Origin: Paenibacillus phyllosphaerae
GTDB taxonomy: Bacteria > Bacillota > Bacilli > Paenibacillales > Paenibacillaceae
DNA length: 64,000 nt
NCBI RefSeq assembly: GCF_014192105.1
Contig: NZ_JACHXK010000018.1
Span: forward strand, 1 to 64,000
Direction: 5' to 3'
A program made the translations under genes and the position numbers. This document shows positions 42,787 through 53,178 of this stretch, piece by piece (position 1 is the stretch's first letter; each line of letters begins with the position of its first letter). Below the pieces are notes generated by a model. It ran no database searches and was not told where the DNA came from. It worked only from the letters and a program-made list of their open reading frames with translations.

Positions 42787-43344
42787 ATGTTGATCAAATT
42801 ACTTCGCGAAAACAAATATGCAGCCGGTTTGTTGGCCTTGCTTCGTCTCTATCTCGGATACGAGTGGTTGACGCACGGCATCGATAAATTGAAAGGCGGC
42901 TTTGACGCCGCGGGCTTTCTTCAAGGGGCGATCGCTAAACCCGTCGTAGACCGGGCTACGAATGAACTTATTTACCCGACCTTCACGAATTTCCTGGAGC
43001 ATGTCGCGCTGCCGAACGTCAAGTTAATTAATCTCGCGATTCCGCTTGGCGAAACGCTTGTCGGTTTGGGCTTGATCGTAGGCGGTCTAACGGCCGCGGC
43101 TGCATTCTTCGGTCTGCTGATGAACTTCATGTTCCTGTTCGCCGGTACGGTAAGCACGAATCCATGGCTCATTCTTCTCGGCGGCATCGTGATGATCGCG
43201 GGCGCTAACGCCGGCCGATTCGGGATCGATTACTACCTTCTGCCATTCCTTCGCAAGAACGCAACTCGCTTCGTGAAAGGCAATAAACGCGGCGGCGGGG
43301 AAGAGAAGCCATTCACCGGTAATACGACACGTCCCGCACATTAA
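42787..43344 (+). CDS. DoxX family membrane protein
   Basis: The 185-residue membrane protein has about four helices and family features LRLYLGYEWLTHGIDKLKGG and PLGETLVGLGLIVGGLTAAAA. DoxX relatives are linked to respiratory or thiosulfate:quinone oxidoreductase functions, but the role here is unknown. The ATG at 42787 has AAGGAG ten bases upstream; GTG at 42778 is less likely. Regulated by the Fnr-like and Rex-like sites in its leader, it should be an anaerobic or redox-responsive gene. Confidence 0.88.
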   Translation: MLIKLLRENKYAAGLLALLRLYLGYEWLTHGIDKLKGGFDAAGFLQGAIAKPVVDRATNELIYPTFTNFLEHVALPNVKLINLAIPLGETLVGLGLIVGGLTAAAAFFGLLMNFMFLFAGTVSTNPWLILLGGIVMIAGANAGRFGIDYYLLPFLRKNATRFVKGNKRGGGEEKPFTGNTTRPAH

Positions 43345-43368
43345 GAGGTGCGGTCATAGAAAAAGACA

Positions 43369-43394
43369 AAAAGCAGCCGATGCAGGCTGCTTTT
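43369..43394. terminator. Bidirectional terminator between doxX and pflA
   Basis: AAAAGCAGCC and GGCTGCTTTT form a perfect 10-bp stem around GATGCA. The A and T ends work for both converging transcripts. Confidence 0.8.
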
Positions 43395-43404
43395 GTTTGT
43401 ATCG

Positions 43405-44148
43405 TCAGTGCGCGCCTAATATTTCTTTGGCCCGCTGTACGGTTATATCGTCCGGTGGCTTCGTATCGAGGAGTGGGTAGTCGATACCGAGCTGTTCGTA
43501 TTTATACTTCCCCATTTCATGATAAGGCAATACTTCAATCCGTTGTACGTTGTTCAATGTTCGGATGAATGCCGCAAGCCCCTTCAAATCGGTTTCGTCA
43601 TCAGACACCCCCGGTACGAGCACATGACGGACCCAGACGGGAACGCGGTTGTCGGATAGGAACCTGGCGAACTCCAAAATATGGTCATTCGGCTTGCCGG
43701 TCAGGGCAAGATGTTTCTTCGGATCGATTTGCTTCAGGTCGAGCAGTACGAGGTCCGTATACCGGATAAGCTGCTTAAGCGTCTCGAAGAAATGGCCGTG
43801 CGTCGTAAAACAACCGCCCGAAGAATCGATCGCCGTATGAATGCCGTATTCCCGCTTCAAAGCTTGGAAGAACGCGAGCAGGAAATCCGCTTGGAGCAGC
43901 GGCTCGCCGCCGCTTACCGTCACTCCGCCTCCGGAATATTTCATAAAGGGCAAGTAGGCTTGAATGTCGCGGACCAGTTCATCCACCGTCATGTTATGAC
44001 CGCCTTTGCCGATTGTCCACGTATCCGGATTATGGCAATACTGGCAGCGCAGCAGACATCCTTGCATGAAGACGACGTACCGGATTCCCGGCCCGTCTAC
44101 CATGCCGGACGTCTCGATGGAATGGATTCTTCCTTGGCTTGCATCCAT
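43405..44148 (-). CDS. pflA: Pyruvate formate-lyase activating enzyme
   Basis: A radical SAM enzyme of 247 residues. Cys31, Cys35 and Cys38 (CLLRCQYC) bind the [4Fe-4S] cluster that cleaves S-adenosylmethionine to put a glycyl radical on PflB. The glycine-rich VTVSGGEPLLQ segment binds SAM. GGAGGTTCTCCT precedes the ATG. It lies 15 bp after pflB in one operon. Confidence 0.95.
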   Translation of the reverse strand: MDASQGRIHSIETSGMVDGPGIRYVVFMQGCLLRCQYCHNPDTWTIGKGGHNMTVDELVRDIQAYLPFMKYSGGGVTVSGGEPLLQADFLLAFFQALKREYGIHTAIDSSGGCFTTHGHFFETLKQLIRYTDLVLLDLKQIDPKKHLALTGKPNDHILEFARFLSDNRVPVWVRHVLVPGVSDDETDLKGLAAFIRTLNNVQRIEVLPYHEMGKYKYEQLGIDYPLLDTKPPDDITVQRAKEILGAH

Positions 44149-44163
44149 AGGAGAACCTCCAAT

Positions 44164-46392
44164 CTAAATTTTGCCGTGGAACGTACGGTTAATGACGTCA
44201 AGCTGCTGTTCTTTCGTCAATTTGATGAAGTTGACCGCATATCCGGACACGCGGACCGTTAACTGCGGATACTGTTCGGGATGCTCCATAGCATCGAGCA
44301 GCATTTGTTTGTCGAATACGTTAATGTTCAAGTGATGTCCGTCTTTGGACATGTATCCGTCCAGAATGGCGGTTAGATTGCGCTCGCGTTCCCCGTCGTT
44401 CTTGCCGAGCGCGCCCGGAACGATGGAGAACGTGTTGGAGATGCCGTCCAACGCGTATTCGTAGGGCAGTTTCGCCACTGACGCGAGCGAAGCGATCGCG
44501 CCTTTCGTATCCCTGCCGTGCATCGGATTGGCGCCTGGCGCGAACGGTTCGCCTTGCTTTCTTCCATCCGGCGTATTGCCTGTCAGCTTCCCGTATACGA
44601 CATTCGACGTAATTGTCAGCACCGACATCGTCGTTCGTGAATTACGGTAGGTCGAATGTTTTTTCAGCTTCTTCATGAACCGCTTAACCAGATCAACCGC
44701 GATTTCGTCAGCGCGGTCGTCGTTGTTCCCGTAAGAGGGGTATTCGCCTTCGATCAAGAAATCGACGGCTACGCCTTTTTCGTCCCGAATCGGCTTGACG
44801 CGGGCATATTTGATCGCGCTGAGCGAATCCGCTACGACGGACAGACCCGCGATACCGGTTGCCATCGTACGCATCGTGTCCTGGTCGTGAAGCGCCATCT
44901 CGATCCGTTCATAACAGTAGCGGTCATGCATGAAATGAATGACGTTCAACGTGTTGATATACAGCTCGGCCAGCCATTCCATGATGTGGTCAAAGGCGGT
45001 CATGACCTCGTCATAATCCAGCGTGTCGGACAATAGGGGGCTGAACGGCGGCGCGACTTGCACCTTCAGCAACTCATCTACGCCTCCGTTGATGGCGTAC
45101 AGCAGCGCTTTGGCCAAGTTGGCGCGCGCGCCAAAGAATTGCATCTGCTTGCCGATGCGCATCGCGGACACGCAGCAGGCGATTCCGTAATCGTCCCCAA
45201 AATATGTCCGCATGAGATCGTCGTTCTCGTATTGAATAGAACTCGTTTTGATCGTCATTCGCGCGCAGTACATTTTGAATGCTTCCGGGAGCCTTGTCGA
45301 CCAAAGAACCGTCAAGTTCGGCTCAGGCGAAGGACCGAGCGTCTCGAGCGTGTGAAGGAAGCGGAACGTGGTCTTCGTGACGAGCGCCCTTCCGTCCAGC
45401 CCCATGCCGGCCAACGATTCCGTCACCCAGGTCGGATCGCCGCTAAACAACTGATTATACTCCGGCGTACGCGCGAATTTGACCATTCTCAGCTTCATGA
45501 CGAAATGATCGACGAGTTCTTGCGCATCTTGTTCGGAGAGCGTGCCGCGCTTGAGATCCCGTTCGACATAAATATCAAGGAAAGTCGACGTCCTGCCGAG
45601 GCTCATCGCTGCGCCGTTCTGTTCCTTAATCGCGGCCAAGTAGCCAAAATAAAGCCATTGGAAGGCTTCTTGCGCCGTGTTTGCCGGCTTCGAAATGTCG
45701 AATCCGTAACCTTCCGCCATTTCCTGCAGTTCCTGCAGGGCACGAATCTGCTCCGCGATCTCTTCCCTGGCGCGAATGACTTCATCCGTCATAGGCCGCT
45801 CGTTGTATAACGACAATTCTTCCTGTTTGCTCTTCTTGAGAAAATCGATGCCGTAGAGGGCCACTCGCCGGTAATCGCCAATGATCCGTCCACGACCGTA
45901 GGCATCGGGCAGCCCCGTTATAATTCCGGCCTTTCTCGCGAGCGACATGGCCGGCGTATAGGCATCGAATACACCTTGATTATGCGTTTTGCGATAGGTG
46001 GAGAAGACGCGCTCGATCTCTTCGTCGAGTTTGTAACCGTAAGCTTCACATGCGCTCTTGGCCATCCGTATGCCGCCGAACGGCTGAAGCGCCCGCTTGA
46101 ACGGCTCGTCTGTCTGCATCCCCACGATTCGCTCCAGTTCCTTGTTCAAGTATCCGGGGCCATGCGAAGTGATGGTGGAGACAACCTTCGTATCCATCCC
46201 GAGGACTCCGCCTCTCTCACGCTCTTGTTTGGCCAGGGACATGAATTGCTCCCATAATTGCCTCGAAGACGCGGTCGGCTGGGCAAGAAACCCGTCATCG
46301 CCGTCGTATGGCTCATAATTCAGCTGAATAAACTGTCGGATGTCCACTTCCTCCCGCCAGCTCCCCGACTTGAAACCTTCCCATGCGATCAT
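44164..46392 (-). CDS. pflB: Formate C-acetyltransferase (pyruvate formate-lyase)
   Basis: It converts pyruvate and CoA to formate and acetyl-CoA without oxygen. The 742-residue protein has the active-site pair Cys406-Cys407 ([10 protein letters not shown]) and the radical Gly717 in RVSGYAVNF near the C-terminus. The ATG at 46392 follows AAGGGAGGACATCTT; the open frame to 46884 overlaps the divergent nirB gene and is not coding. pflA follows. No TGTGA box was found in the 192-bp gap shared with nirB. Confidence 0.96.
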   Translation of the reverse strand: MIAWEGFKSGSWREEVDIRQFIQLNYEPYDGDDGFLAQPTASSRQLWEQFMSLAKQERERGGVLGMDTKVVSTITSHGPGYLNKELERIVGMQTDEPFKRALQPFGGIRMAKSACEAYGYKLDEEIERVFSTYRKTHNQGVFDAYTPAMSLARKAGIITGLPDAYGRGRIIGDYRRVALYGIDFLKKSKQEELSLYNERPMTDEVIRAREEIAEQIRALQELQEMAEGYGFDISKPANTAQEAFQWLYFGYLAAIKEQNGAAMSLGRTSTFLDIYVERDLKRGTLSEQDAQELVDHFVMKLRMVKFARTPEYNQLFSGDPTWVTESLAGMGLDGRALVTKTTFRFLHTLETLGPSPEPNLTVLWSTRLPEAFKMYCARMTIKTSSIQYENDDLMRTYFGDDYGIACCVSAMRIGKQMQFFGARANLAKALLYAINGGVDELLKVQVAPPFSPLLSDTLDYDEVMTAFDHIMEWLAELYINTLNVIHFMHDRYCYERIEMALHDQDTMRTMATGIAGLSVVADSLSAIKYARVKPIRDEKGVAVDFLIEGEYPSYGNNDDRADEIAVDLVKRFMKKLKKHSTYRNSRTTMSVLTITSNVVYGKLTGNTPDGRKQGEPFAPGANPMHGRDTKGAIASLASVAKLPYEYALDGISNTFSIVPGALGKNDGERERNLTAILDGYMSKDGHHLNINVFDKQMLLDAMEHPEQYPQLTVRVSGYAVNFIKLTKEQQLDVINRTFHGKI

Positions 46393-46584
46393 AAGATGTC
46401 CTCCCTTGGTCTCGAGTACCCAGTTAGTATCGGTAAGCCGCCACTTCTTTACGAAGCAACAGACTGTCCATATTCTCGATAGTCGTCCATCGAATGGAAA
46501 TGATCCCACGAGAAGGATGAAGGTATGGTTTGCTGCCAATCGTCGAATATTAAAGGCCAAATGCTCAAATGCGAGGAGAAATGA

Positions 46585-49017
46585 ATGTTGGAACGCGAAC
46601 ATCTGGTCGTCGTCGGCAATGGCATGGCGGGCATCAATACGGTGGAGAACATTCTGAAGCTCGCACCGAACAAATATAAGATCACGATATTCGGGGCGGA
46701 GCCTTATCCGAATTACAACCGGATACAGCTTTCTTACGTGCTCGAGAAGAGCAAAGCGATCGAGGACATCATTCTTAACGATTGGCAGTGGTACAAGGAT
46801 AACGGCATCGCGCTGCATACCGGAGCGACGGTCATGCGGATCGACCTTGCACACAAACAGGTGGTAACCGATAGCGGCGTGCAAACCGGGTTTGACAAAT
46901 TGATTCTGGCTACCGGTTCACGGCCGTTCCGCCTGAACGTGCCCGGCTCGGATAAGCAGGGCATTGTCGGATTTCGCGACATAGACGATTGCGAACGAAT
47001 GGTTCGCGCCGCGGACGTGTACCGGAAGGCCGCGGTAATCGGCGGCGGACTGCTGGGCCTCGAAGCTGCTAAAGGTCTGTTGAAATTAGGCATGGACGTC
47101 ACCGTCGTCCACTTATTCGAGGAACTCATGGAACGTCAGCTGGACCGGACCGCATCGCTCATGCTGCAGGCTGAGTTAGAAGGACAAGGCTTAAAGTTCG
47201 CGATGGGCAAGAAAACGACGGCTTTCCTGGGAGACGAACGCGTATCGGGCCTGCAATTCAATGATGGAACGACGCTCGAGGCGGAATTCGTCGTCATGGC
47301 CGCCGGTATTGTACCCAATGCCGAACTCGCCAAGGCGAGCGGACTCGAAGTGAACCGAGGTATCGTGGTAGATGATTTCATGCGCACGTCAGTGTCGGAC
47401 ATCTATGCGGTCGGCGAATGCAACGAACACCGGGGCGTGAGCTACGGACTGGTCGCTCCGCTCTTCGAACAGGGCGGGGTTCTCGCGAAGCATCTGTGCA
47501 GCGTGGAGACCAAGCCGTACGAAGGTACCGTCGTCTCCACACAACTCAAGATTTCGGGAATCGACGTCTTCTCGGCCGGCGAATTCATGGATGCGCCGGA
47601 CCTGGCGATCGTGCGCATGCATGACGAGTGGCGACGCATCTACAAGAAGATCTTGCTGCGCGGCGGCCGCATTGTAGGCGGAGTTCTAATCGGCGACGGC
47701 AAGGAATCTACGCGGCTTCAGCAATGGATCCGAACAGGCACAGTCATGACGGATGCCATTCACGGCGCGCTGATGGGGGCGGTCGAAGCCGCTTCCGGCA
47801 ATACGGTCGCGGATATCGCGGACGAAGAAATCGTCTGCGGCTGTAACGGGGTGACCAAGAAGCGGATCGTCGATGTCATTCAGGAGCAGGGATTCACGAC
47901 GGTCGAGGAAATCAAAATGTCCACCGGTGCTTCCCGGTCCTGTGGAGGCTGCCGCCCGGTCGTCGAGCAAATCTTGAAGCACGTCCTGGGCGACAAGTAT
48001 GATTCGGCCGCGGCCAAAAAAGAAGGGATATGCGCCTGCACGACGCTCAGTAAAGACGAAGTAGTCCGCAATATTAAGGAGAAGGGGCTCATCACCTCGA
48101 AGGAAGTCCGATACGCGCTCGGCTGGGAGAACGAGGAAGGCTGCTCGAAGTGCCGACCTGCGCTCAACTATTACTTAGGGATGATCTGGCCTTCTGAACA
48201 TGTAGACGAACGCGACGCGCGCTTCGTCAACGAACGGATGCACGCCAATATTCAGAAAGACGGCACTTTCGGCGTCATCCCCAGAATGTACGGCGGGGTC
48301 ACGACGCCGGAGGACCTGCGTCTTATCGCGGACGTAGCCGTGAAATACAAGGTCAAACTCGTGAAAGTAACGGGTGGACAACGGCTAGATCTCTTGGGCA
48401 TCAAACGCGAGGACGTGCCGAAAGTTTGGGAAGAGCTGGGCATGCCGTCGGGCTACGCTTACGCGAAGGCGTTGCGCACCGTCAAAACATGCGTCGGCTC
48501 TCAATTCTGCCGGTTCGGCACGAAAGACTCCATCGATATGGGCGTTCGGCTGGAAAAGAAGTTCGAGCGGCTGGACATGCCCGCGAAATTCAAAATGGCC
48601 GTCAATGGCTGCCCGCGCAATTGCGCGGAATCCGCGACGAAAGACCTCGGAATCGTCGGCAACGAAGGCGCATGGGAAATTTACGTCGGAGGCAACGGAG
48701 GCATCAAAGCCCGTCTGGCCGACTTGCTCTGCAAGGTAAAGACCGACGACGAAGTCATGGGTATCGTCGGAGCATTCATCCAGTACTACCGGGAAACCGC
48801 GAAATATCTGGAACGCACGAGCGATTGGCTGGAACGGACCGGATTGGAAAACGTTATCGCGACCGTGGTGGACAACGCGGAGAAGCGGGAAGAGCTGAAC
48901 GCCAGGATCGATCTGGCGTTGGAACAGGTAAAGGAACCATGGCGGGATATTCTGGACAACCGCAAGCTGAAAGAGCAGCTGTTCGAGGAGATCAAGGTAC
49001 CGGCGCATCATGAATAA
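46585..49017 (+). CDS. nirB: Nitrite reductase (NADH) large subunit
   Basis: NirB reduces nitrite to ammonia with NADH in the cytoplasm. In the 810-residue protein come an FAD/NAD(P) domain ([26 protein letters not shown]), two Cys-rich BFD-like [2Fe-2S] regions ([26 protein letters not shown]), and the siroheme/[4Fe-4S] domain with Cys636-x5-Cys642 and Cys676-x3-Cys680. GAGGAG lies six bases before the ATG. nirD follows at 30 bp and a HemD-like gene after that. Confidence 0.95.
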   Translation: MLEREHLVVVGNGMAGINTVENILKLAPNKYKITIFGAEPYPNYNRIQLSYVLEKSKAIEDIILNDWQWYKDNGIALHTGATVMRIDLAHKQVVTDSGVQTGFDKLILATGSRPFRLNVPGSDKQGIVGFRDIDDCERMVRAADVYRKAAVIGGGLLGLEAAKGLLKLGMDVTVVHLFEELMERQLDRTASLMLQAELEGQGLKFAMGKKTTAFLGDERVSGLQFNDGTTLEAEFVVMAAGIVPNAELAKASGLEVNRGIVVDDFMRTSVSDIYAVGECNEHRGVSYGLVAPLFEQGGVLAKHLCSVETKPYEGTVVSTQLKISGIDVFSAGEFMDAPDLAIVRMHDEWRRIYKKILLRGGRIVGGVLIGDGKESTRLQQWIRTGTVMTDAIHGALMGAVEAASGNTVADIADEEIVCGCNGVTKKRIVDVIQEQGFTTVEEIKMSTGASRSCGGCRPVVEQILKHVLGDKYDSAAAKKEGICACTTLSKDEVVRNIKEKGLITSKEVRYALGWENEEGCSKCRPALNYYLGMIWPSEHVDERDARFVNERMHANIQKDGTFGVIPRMYGGVTTPEDLRLIADVAVKYKVKLVKVTGGQRLDLLGIKREDVPKVWEELGMPSGYAYAKALRTVKTCVGSQFCRFGTKDSIDMGVRLEKKFERLDMPAKFKMAVNGCPRNCAESATKDLGIVGNEGAWEIYVGGNGGIKARLADLLCKVKTDDEVMGIVGAFIQYYRETAKYLERTSDWLERTGLENVIATVVDNAEKREELNARIDLALEQVKEPWRDILDNRKLKEQLFEEIKVPAHHE

Positions 49018-49047
49018 TAACGAAGATTAGATAGGAGCGATACGAAC

Positions 49048-49362
49048 ATGCGGTATTATCATGTCGGTTCGGTAGAGCTGTTCCCGATGCGTCTAGGCCG
49101 CGTCGTTCGCTTGAACGACCAGCAAATCGCGGTATTCCGAACGACGGAGGGCAAACTGTACGCCTTGGAGAACCGCAGTCCGGGTCCGAAGGGCGGTACG
49201 ATCGTGGAAGGCATCGTAGCGGGCGAAGTGCTGTACGATCCGATTTGCGATTGGAAGATCGGGCTGCCGGACGGTTGCGTGCTCCCTCCAGATGAAGGCA
49301 AGGTGCGAAGTTTCCTCGTGGATATTCGCGATGGCGAAGTATACGTCGGCATGGAAGAATAA
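49048..49362 (+). CDS. nirD: Nitrite reductase small subunit NirD, Rieske-like fold
   Basis: The 104-residue partner of NirB has a Rieske-type fold (RTTEGKLYALENRSPGPKGG, LYDPICDWKIGLPDG) but lacks the Cys-x-His and Cys-x2-His cluster ligands, with Asn-Arg-Ser and Cys-Asp-Trp-Lys at those places. That is usual for NirD, so it should not hold a [2Fe-2S] centre. It is co-transcribed with nirB. Confidence 0.93.
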   Translation: MRYYHVGSVELFPMRLGRVVRLNDQQIAVFRTTEGKLYALENRSPGPKGGTIVEGIVAGEVLYDPICDWKIGLPDGCVLPPDEGKVRSFLVDIRDGEVYVGMEE

Positions 49363-49388
49363 CGGAAGTTAAGGAAGGAGTAGCGTTC

Positions 49389-50216
49389 ATGGCCCAATTG
49401 AACGGGAGAAAAATCTTAATCGCGGGCTCGCAAAAAATAGACGAAATGTCCGAGCTCATCCGAAAGCACGGAGGCGTTCCGGTCGTGCGTCCGCTGCAGG
49501 GCTTAACCTACGCGGACGAGACCGCGGTCGACGAAGATATCCGGCGTTTGGTTGCGACCGGCGCGGACTGGCTCGTTTTTACGACCGGCATCGGGTTTGC
49601 TTACCTTCGCGAGCGCGCGGAATCGCTTGGCCTTCTAGCAGCCTTTACGGACCTGCTGCGTACCGCGAACGTAGCCAGCCGAGGTTATCGAACATTCGCA
49701 TTTTTGAAAAATCTGGGCGTTCAGCCGGAGGTCATCGCGGACGATGGGTCGCTTCGCAGCGTCGCCGACAAACTAGCCCAAGTCGATTTGAACGGTAAAC
49801 GCGTATGGATCCAATTGCATGGGCAAGCCCATTCCGAAATCGCCGACTTCGTGCGGTCACGGGGCGTAAGCAAGCTTACGCTCTCCCTTCCCTACCACTA
49901 TCAACCGCCTGAACCGGGAACGCTGTCCGACGCTCTGCGCGAGATTCAGGCTGGCGAAGTAGACGCCGTATGTTTCACGACTCGTGCGCAAATTGCGTAT
50001 TTATTCGAATATGCCCGCGAAATCGGAGCGCATGAAGACCTTATTCGGCAATTCGACGCGAACGTGTTGGCCGTCGCCGTCGGGAAGGTTACGGCCACGG
50101 GCTTGAAGGAGGAAGGCGTGCGCCGGGTTATCGTGCCCGACGTGGAACGTTTGGGCGGCATGCTAGTCGAGATCGCTAGATATTACGAGAAGCATGCCGT
50201 AAGCATCGGAACGTGA
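49389..50216 (+). CDS. hemD: Uroporphyrinogen-III synthase-like protein
   Basis: HemD closes hydroxymethylbilane to uroporphyrinogen III, the branch point to siroheme. The 275-residue product shows the two-lobed pattern: KILIAGSQKIDEMSELIRKHGG, then VFTTGIGFAYLRERAESLG, and a second lobe with VCFTTRAQIAYLFEYA and VAVGKVTATGLKEEGV. Sequence identity in this family is low, so confidence is moderate. Linked 26 bp after nirD, it probably supplies siroheme for NirB rather than general heme. Confidence 0.82.
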   Translation: MAQLNGRKILIAGSQKIDEMSELIRKHGGVPVVRPLQGLTYADETAVDEDIRRLVATGADWLVFTTGIGFAYLRERAESLGLLAAFTDLLRTANVASRGYRTFAFLKNLGVQPEVIADDGSLRSVADKLAQVDLNGKRVWIQLHGQAHSEIADFVRSRGVSKLTLSLPYHYQPPEPGTLSDALREIQAGEVDAVCFTTRAQIAYLFEYAREIGAHEDLIRQFDANVLAVAVGKVTATGLKEEGVRRVIVPDVERLGGMLVEIARYYEKHAVSIGT

Positions 50217-50351
50217 TTAGCAATCGTGTGGGCGTGCGAGCGCCAGATCATCCGGATACGAGCCCTGTCGCGGGGGATTCGGAATGCCGTCATCCGATTA
50301 AGGAGGGCGGCTTTTTGGCGTTGGATTATAACCATATTCTTCCAAGTCAGA

Positions 50352-50394
50352 TGTGAGATGCATCACATTCAACCAGATAGGGCCGCTCTATAAT
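50352..50394 (+). promoter_or_regulatory. Fnr-like box and -10 promoter of the hibernation factor gene
   Basis: TGTGA-N6-TCACA at 50352-50367, then TATAAT at 50389-50394 after 21 bases. The sequence around the predicted start (TATAATAAA-R-CCATG) is nearly the same as at the DoxX promoter. The 217-61 region upstream (50217-50351) contains no recognised gene. Confidence 0.7.
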
Positions 50395-50437
50395 AAAACC
50401 ATGCAAGTGAGCTTCTTACATGAAGGAGGACTTCATC

Positions 50438-50992
50438 ATGACATCCATCCACGTACATGGCAAACACCTTACGGTAACTCCGGCACTTCAAGAATACGCA
50501 GACCGAAAAATCGGGCCCGCGCAAACTTGGTTCGACGAACCGGTGTCCATTCACGTATCGCTCTCCGTACAAGGACATAAGCAGGAGAACGCCGTAGAGG
50601 TGACGATCCCTTATCACAGCATGGTATTCCGTGCGGAGGTCAGGCATGTTGATATGTACGCCGCCATTGACGAGGTTGCCGACAAAATAGAGCGGATCTT
50701 ACGCAAATACAAAGAACGCGCGCGCCGCAAACTTAGAGCTCAAAGCCGGGCACTTGCGCATCACCTGCAGCAAGGAAGAGCGGTTCCCGTTGCCGTGGAG
50801 GAAGCTGATGATGATTTCCCGATCATGAAAGTGAAGCGAATCGACATGAAGCCGGTCGACATCCAGGAAGCGATTCTGCAAATGAACATGACGGACCATT
50901 CCTTCCACTTGTTCCATAACCGGGAGACCAACCGAATGGAAGTCGTCTATCGCCGCAAGGATGGTACGTACGGACATCTCCTGGCCGAATAA
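50438..50992 (+). CDS. hpf: Ribosome hibernation promoting factor, long form
   Basis: HPF pairs 70S ribosomes into inactive 100S dimers when growth stops. The 184-residue protein has the RaiA-type ribosome-binding domain (residues 1-105: IHVHGKHLTVTPALQEYADR, VEVTIPYHSMVFRAEV) and the C-terminal dimerisation domain (IMKVKRIDMKPVDIQEAILQ, MEVVYRRKDGTYGHL). Long forms are usual in Firmicutes. The ATG at 50438 follows AAGGAGGACTTCATC. The Fnr-like promoter predicts induction by oxygen limitation. Confidence 0.95.
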   Translation: MTSIHVHGKHLTVTPALQEYADRKIGPAQTWFDEPVSIHVSLSVQGHKQENAVEVTIPYHSMVFRAEVRHVDMYAAIDEVADKIERILRKYKERARRKLRAQSRALAHHLQQGRAVPVAVEEADDDFPIMKVKRIDMKPVDIQEAILQMNMTDHSFHLFHNRETNRMEVVYRRKDGTYGHLLAE

Positions 50993-51023
50993 GGCAGCGT
51001 ATGTACGATGAGGCAGCATGAAA

Positions 51024-51058
51024 GGCGTTTGCTCCATGAGGAGTAAGCGTCTTTTTTT
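51024..51058 (+). terminator. Rho-independent terminator after hpf
   Basis: A 12-bp stem (GGCGTTTGCTCC with GGAGTAAGCGTC, three G-U pairs) around ATGA is followed by seven T. Confidence 0.85.
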
Positions 51059-51101
51059 GCTGTCGGAAGGTAATGGACTCAACATCACTTCGCTCCCTTG
51101 G

Positions 51102-51144
51102 TGTGACAAAACTCACATCGTAGACGATCCATTTCAACTAGACT
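51102..51144 (+). promoter_or_regulatory. Fnr-like box and -10 of the chemoreceptor gene
   Basis: TGTGA-N6-TCACA at 51102-51117 is followed after 21 bases by TAGACT (51139-51144), the same geometry as at the hpf and DoxX promoters. Confidence 0.6.
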
Positions 51145-51179
51145 AAGGATATTCATCATAGAGCGAGGGGATCAACACC

Positions 51180-52880
51180 ATGACGTACATCACGCGTTCG
51201 CTGCGCGCCAAATTAGTCTTAATGACGCTTTTCATTATCGTCATGCTGCTTGTTATTATTGCGGCTGTAACCCAATATCAAATCAAGGAATCGATGCACC
51301 AAGTTTATTCGGATCGGGTAAAGGCAGTCTCACAGCTAGGTTACAATTGGATGGACCAGAAATATCCCGGATCATGGTCCGAGAAGGACGGCGTGCTGTA
51401 TAAAGGGACGACGCGGATGAACGATAACGCTGAATTCCCGGACCAAATGAGCCAAATCACCGGCGGCGCGGTAACCCTCTTTCTCGGCGATACCCGCGTA
51501 TCGACCAATATTATGCAGGAAGGCAAGCGCGTCATCGGAACGAAGGCGGAACCGCACATTGCCGAGCAGGTACTTCAGCAGAATGAGCCCTATCTGGGCA
51601 AAGCGCAGATTGTGGGGACGGATTACTTAACCTACTATGTTCCGCTCCAGGACGAGCAAGGTAAGACCATCGGCATGTGGCTAGTGGGACCGAAAATAGC
51701 CGTTATCGAGAAGTATGTCTCTTCCACGACCACGATGATCTTCCTCTTTGCGGGAATCGGCAGCGTGATCGCAGTCATCCTTTGCTTCGTCATCCTAAGC
51801 CATCTCCTTCGTCCGTTGAAGTGGATGGAACGGCAATTGAAGGATATTGCGGATGGCGAAGGGGACTTGACGCGCACGATTCACACGAAGAGCAAAGATG
51901 AGATCGGCCGTCTGGCTGGCTCTTTTAACCGGATGCTTGAGAAACTTCGGGACATGCTGCTCCGCATCGGCGAAACATCCGACCAGGTTGCGGCATCCTC
52001 GGTTCAGCTGGCAGCCAGCGCGGATCAAACCGGTAAAGCGACCGAGCATATCGCCGTAACCGTCCAACAAGCAGCAGCAGTCGCCGATGCGCAAAGCGCC
52101 GAAACGGCAGCCGGGCTCACGATGATGCATTCACTGACCGGCGAGCTTGCAAGCGTCAACCAGTATGCCGTTGAGGTAACGGAGAATTCGCAGCAAGCTG
52201 CGCAGCGGGCGGAAAAAGGATGGTATGTCGTCGAGCAGGCGAACCATCATATGGAAGATGTTAGCGGAAAGGTAACGACCCTCAATGAAGCGATGGTCCG
52301 GCTGCACGAGCGTTCCTCCGCAATCGGCGGTTGCGTAGACGTTATCGCCGAAATTGCGGCGCAGACGAATCTGCTTGCCCTGAATGCGGCCATCGAGTCG
52401 GCGCGGGCCGGGGAGCATGGCAAAGGTTTTGAGGTCGTCGCGCATGAGGTTAAGAAGCTGGCTGAGCAATCAGCGCGCTCCGCTCATGAAATCAGCGGAA
52501 TTATCCGCGACTCGCAGCGCGAAACCCAGCTCATGATGAACGTCGTCCAGTCCGTTAATGGGGAGGTCACTCAAGGGGCGGCCGCTGTCCTGCAAGCATA
52601 TGAGGTATTCCGCGACATTCACCAGTCCGTTCATGCCGTATCGAAGCAGATCGAGCAGATCAATAGGTCAGCGGCGCAGATGACCCAAGATTCGTCTCGC
52701 ATGTTGAGTACGATTCAATCGATTTCGGCGTCAGCCGAACAAGCGGCAGGCGGCGCCCAGAATGCATCCGCCGCGACGGAAGAGCAGCTGGCGTCGATGG
52801 AGGAAATCCAAGCATCCGCCGCCTCGTTGTCCCATATGGCGGAGGAGCTGCAATCCTTGATCGGTAGATTCACCGTTTAA
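51180..52880 (+). CDS. Methyl-accepting chemotaxis protein with Cache sensor
   Basis: A 566-residue chemoreceptor: helix at 12-32, an extracellular Cache-type domain (about 40-178, including [20 protein letters not shown]), a second helix at 184-208, HAMP (about 209-265), and the CheA/CheW-contacting tip [20 protein letters not shown]. The ATG follows GCGAGGGG. Its Fnr-like promoter and its neighbours suggest taxis towards an anaerobic electron acceptor or fermentation-related ligand (inference). No chemotaxis partner genes are adjacent. Confidence 0.94.
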   Translation: MTYITRSLRAKLVLMTLFIIVMLLVIIAAVTQYQIKESMHQVYSDRVKAVSQLGYNWMDQKYPGSWSEKDGVLYKGTTRMNDNAEFPDQMSQITGGAVTLFLGDTRVSTNIMQEGKRVIGTKAEPHIAEQVLQQNEPYLGKAQIVGTDYLTYYVPLQDEQGKTIGMWLVGPKIAVIEKYVSSTTTMIFLFAGIGSVIAVILCFVILSHLLRPLKWMERQLKDIADGEGDLTRTIHTKSKDEIGRLAGSFNRMLEKLRDMLLRIGETSDQVAASSVQLAASADQTGKATEHIAVTVQQAAAVADAQSAETAAGLTMMHSLTGELASVNQYAVEVTENSQQAAQRAEKGWYVVEQANHHMEDVSGKVTTLNEAMVRLHERSSAIGGCVDVIAEIAAQTNLLALNAAIESARAGEHGKGFEVVAHEVKKLAEQSARSAHEISGIIRDSQRETQLMMNVVQSVNGEVTQGAAAVLQAYEVFRDIHQSVHAVSKQIEQINRSAAQMTQDSSRMLSTIQSISASAEQAAGGAQNASAATEEQLASMEEIQASAASLSHMAEELQSLIGRFTV

Positions 52881-52891
52881 TGCGTGCCAAT

Positions 52892-52959
52892 AGACTTCAC
52901 CCATTTGATCGTGTTCAAGTTTTTCTTGAGCGCAATGGTCAAGCAGGGTGAAGTCTTTT
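52892..52959 (+). terminator. Rho-independent terminator after the chemoreceptor gene
   Basis: AGACTTCACCC and GGGTGAAGTCT pair perfectly over 11 bp around a long loop that contains an inner TTCAAG/CTTGAG stem, followed by TTTTA. Confidence 0.65.
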
Positions 52960-52987
52960 ACTGTTACGGGTAAGCATATATTACTCG

Positions 52988-53030
52988 TGTGATTTTGATC
53001 ACATCGCCTTCTAGAAATTCATGGTAACTT
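52988..53030 (+). promoter_or_regulatory. Fnr-like box and weak -10 of the formate/nitrite channel operon
   Basis: TGTGA-N6-TCACA at 52988-53003; 21 bases later TAACTT (53025-53030), a minimal TAnnnT -10. It is the fourth case of the same spacing in this window. The 298-bp gap to 53178 has no other gene. Confidence 0.6.
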
Positions 53031-53178
53031 TTACATATGAGCTGGATCACAACTCTTGGGACCTTGAATCGGCGCGTTGGGCAAATTAATCACAGGAAGT
53101 CCGATTGATTCAATTTCGCAACGGGTATGAATGGCTGTCGGTTATCTGGCAGATAAGCATAGAAACGAGGGAAGGCCT

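Noticed and set aside
46393..46884. Upstream extension of pflB
   Set aside because: It overlaps nirB on the other strand, and AAGGGAGG marks the ATG at 46392.
49048..49362. NirD as a functional Rieske iron-sulfur protein
   Set aside because: The Cys/His ligand pairs are missing; NirD proteins generally lack the cluster.
48992..49459. 155-codon minus-strand open frame across nirB end and nirD
   Set aside because: It overlaps two well-supported genes and shows no family sequence.
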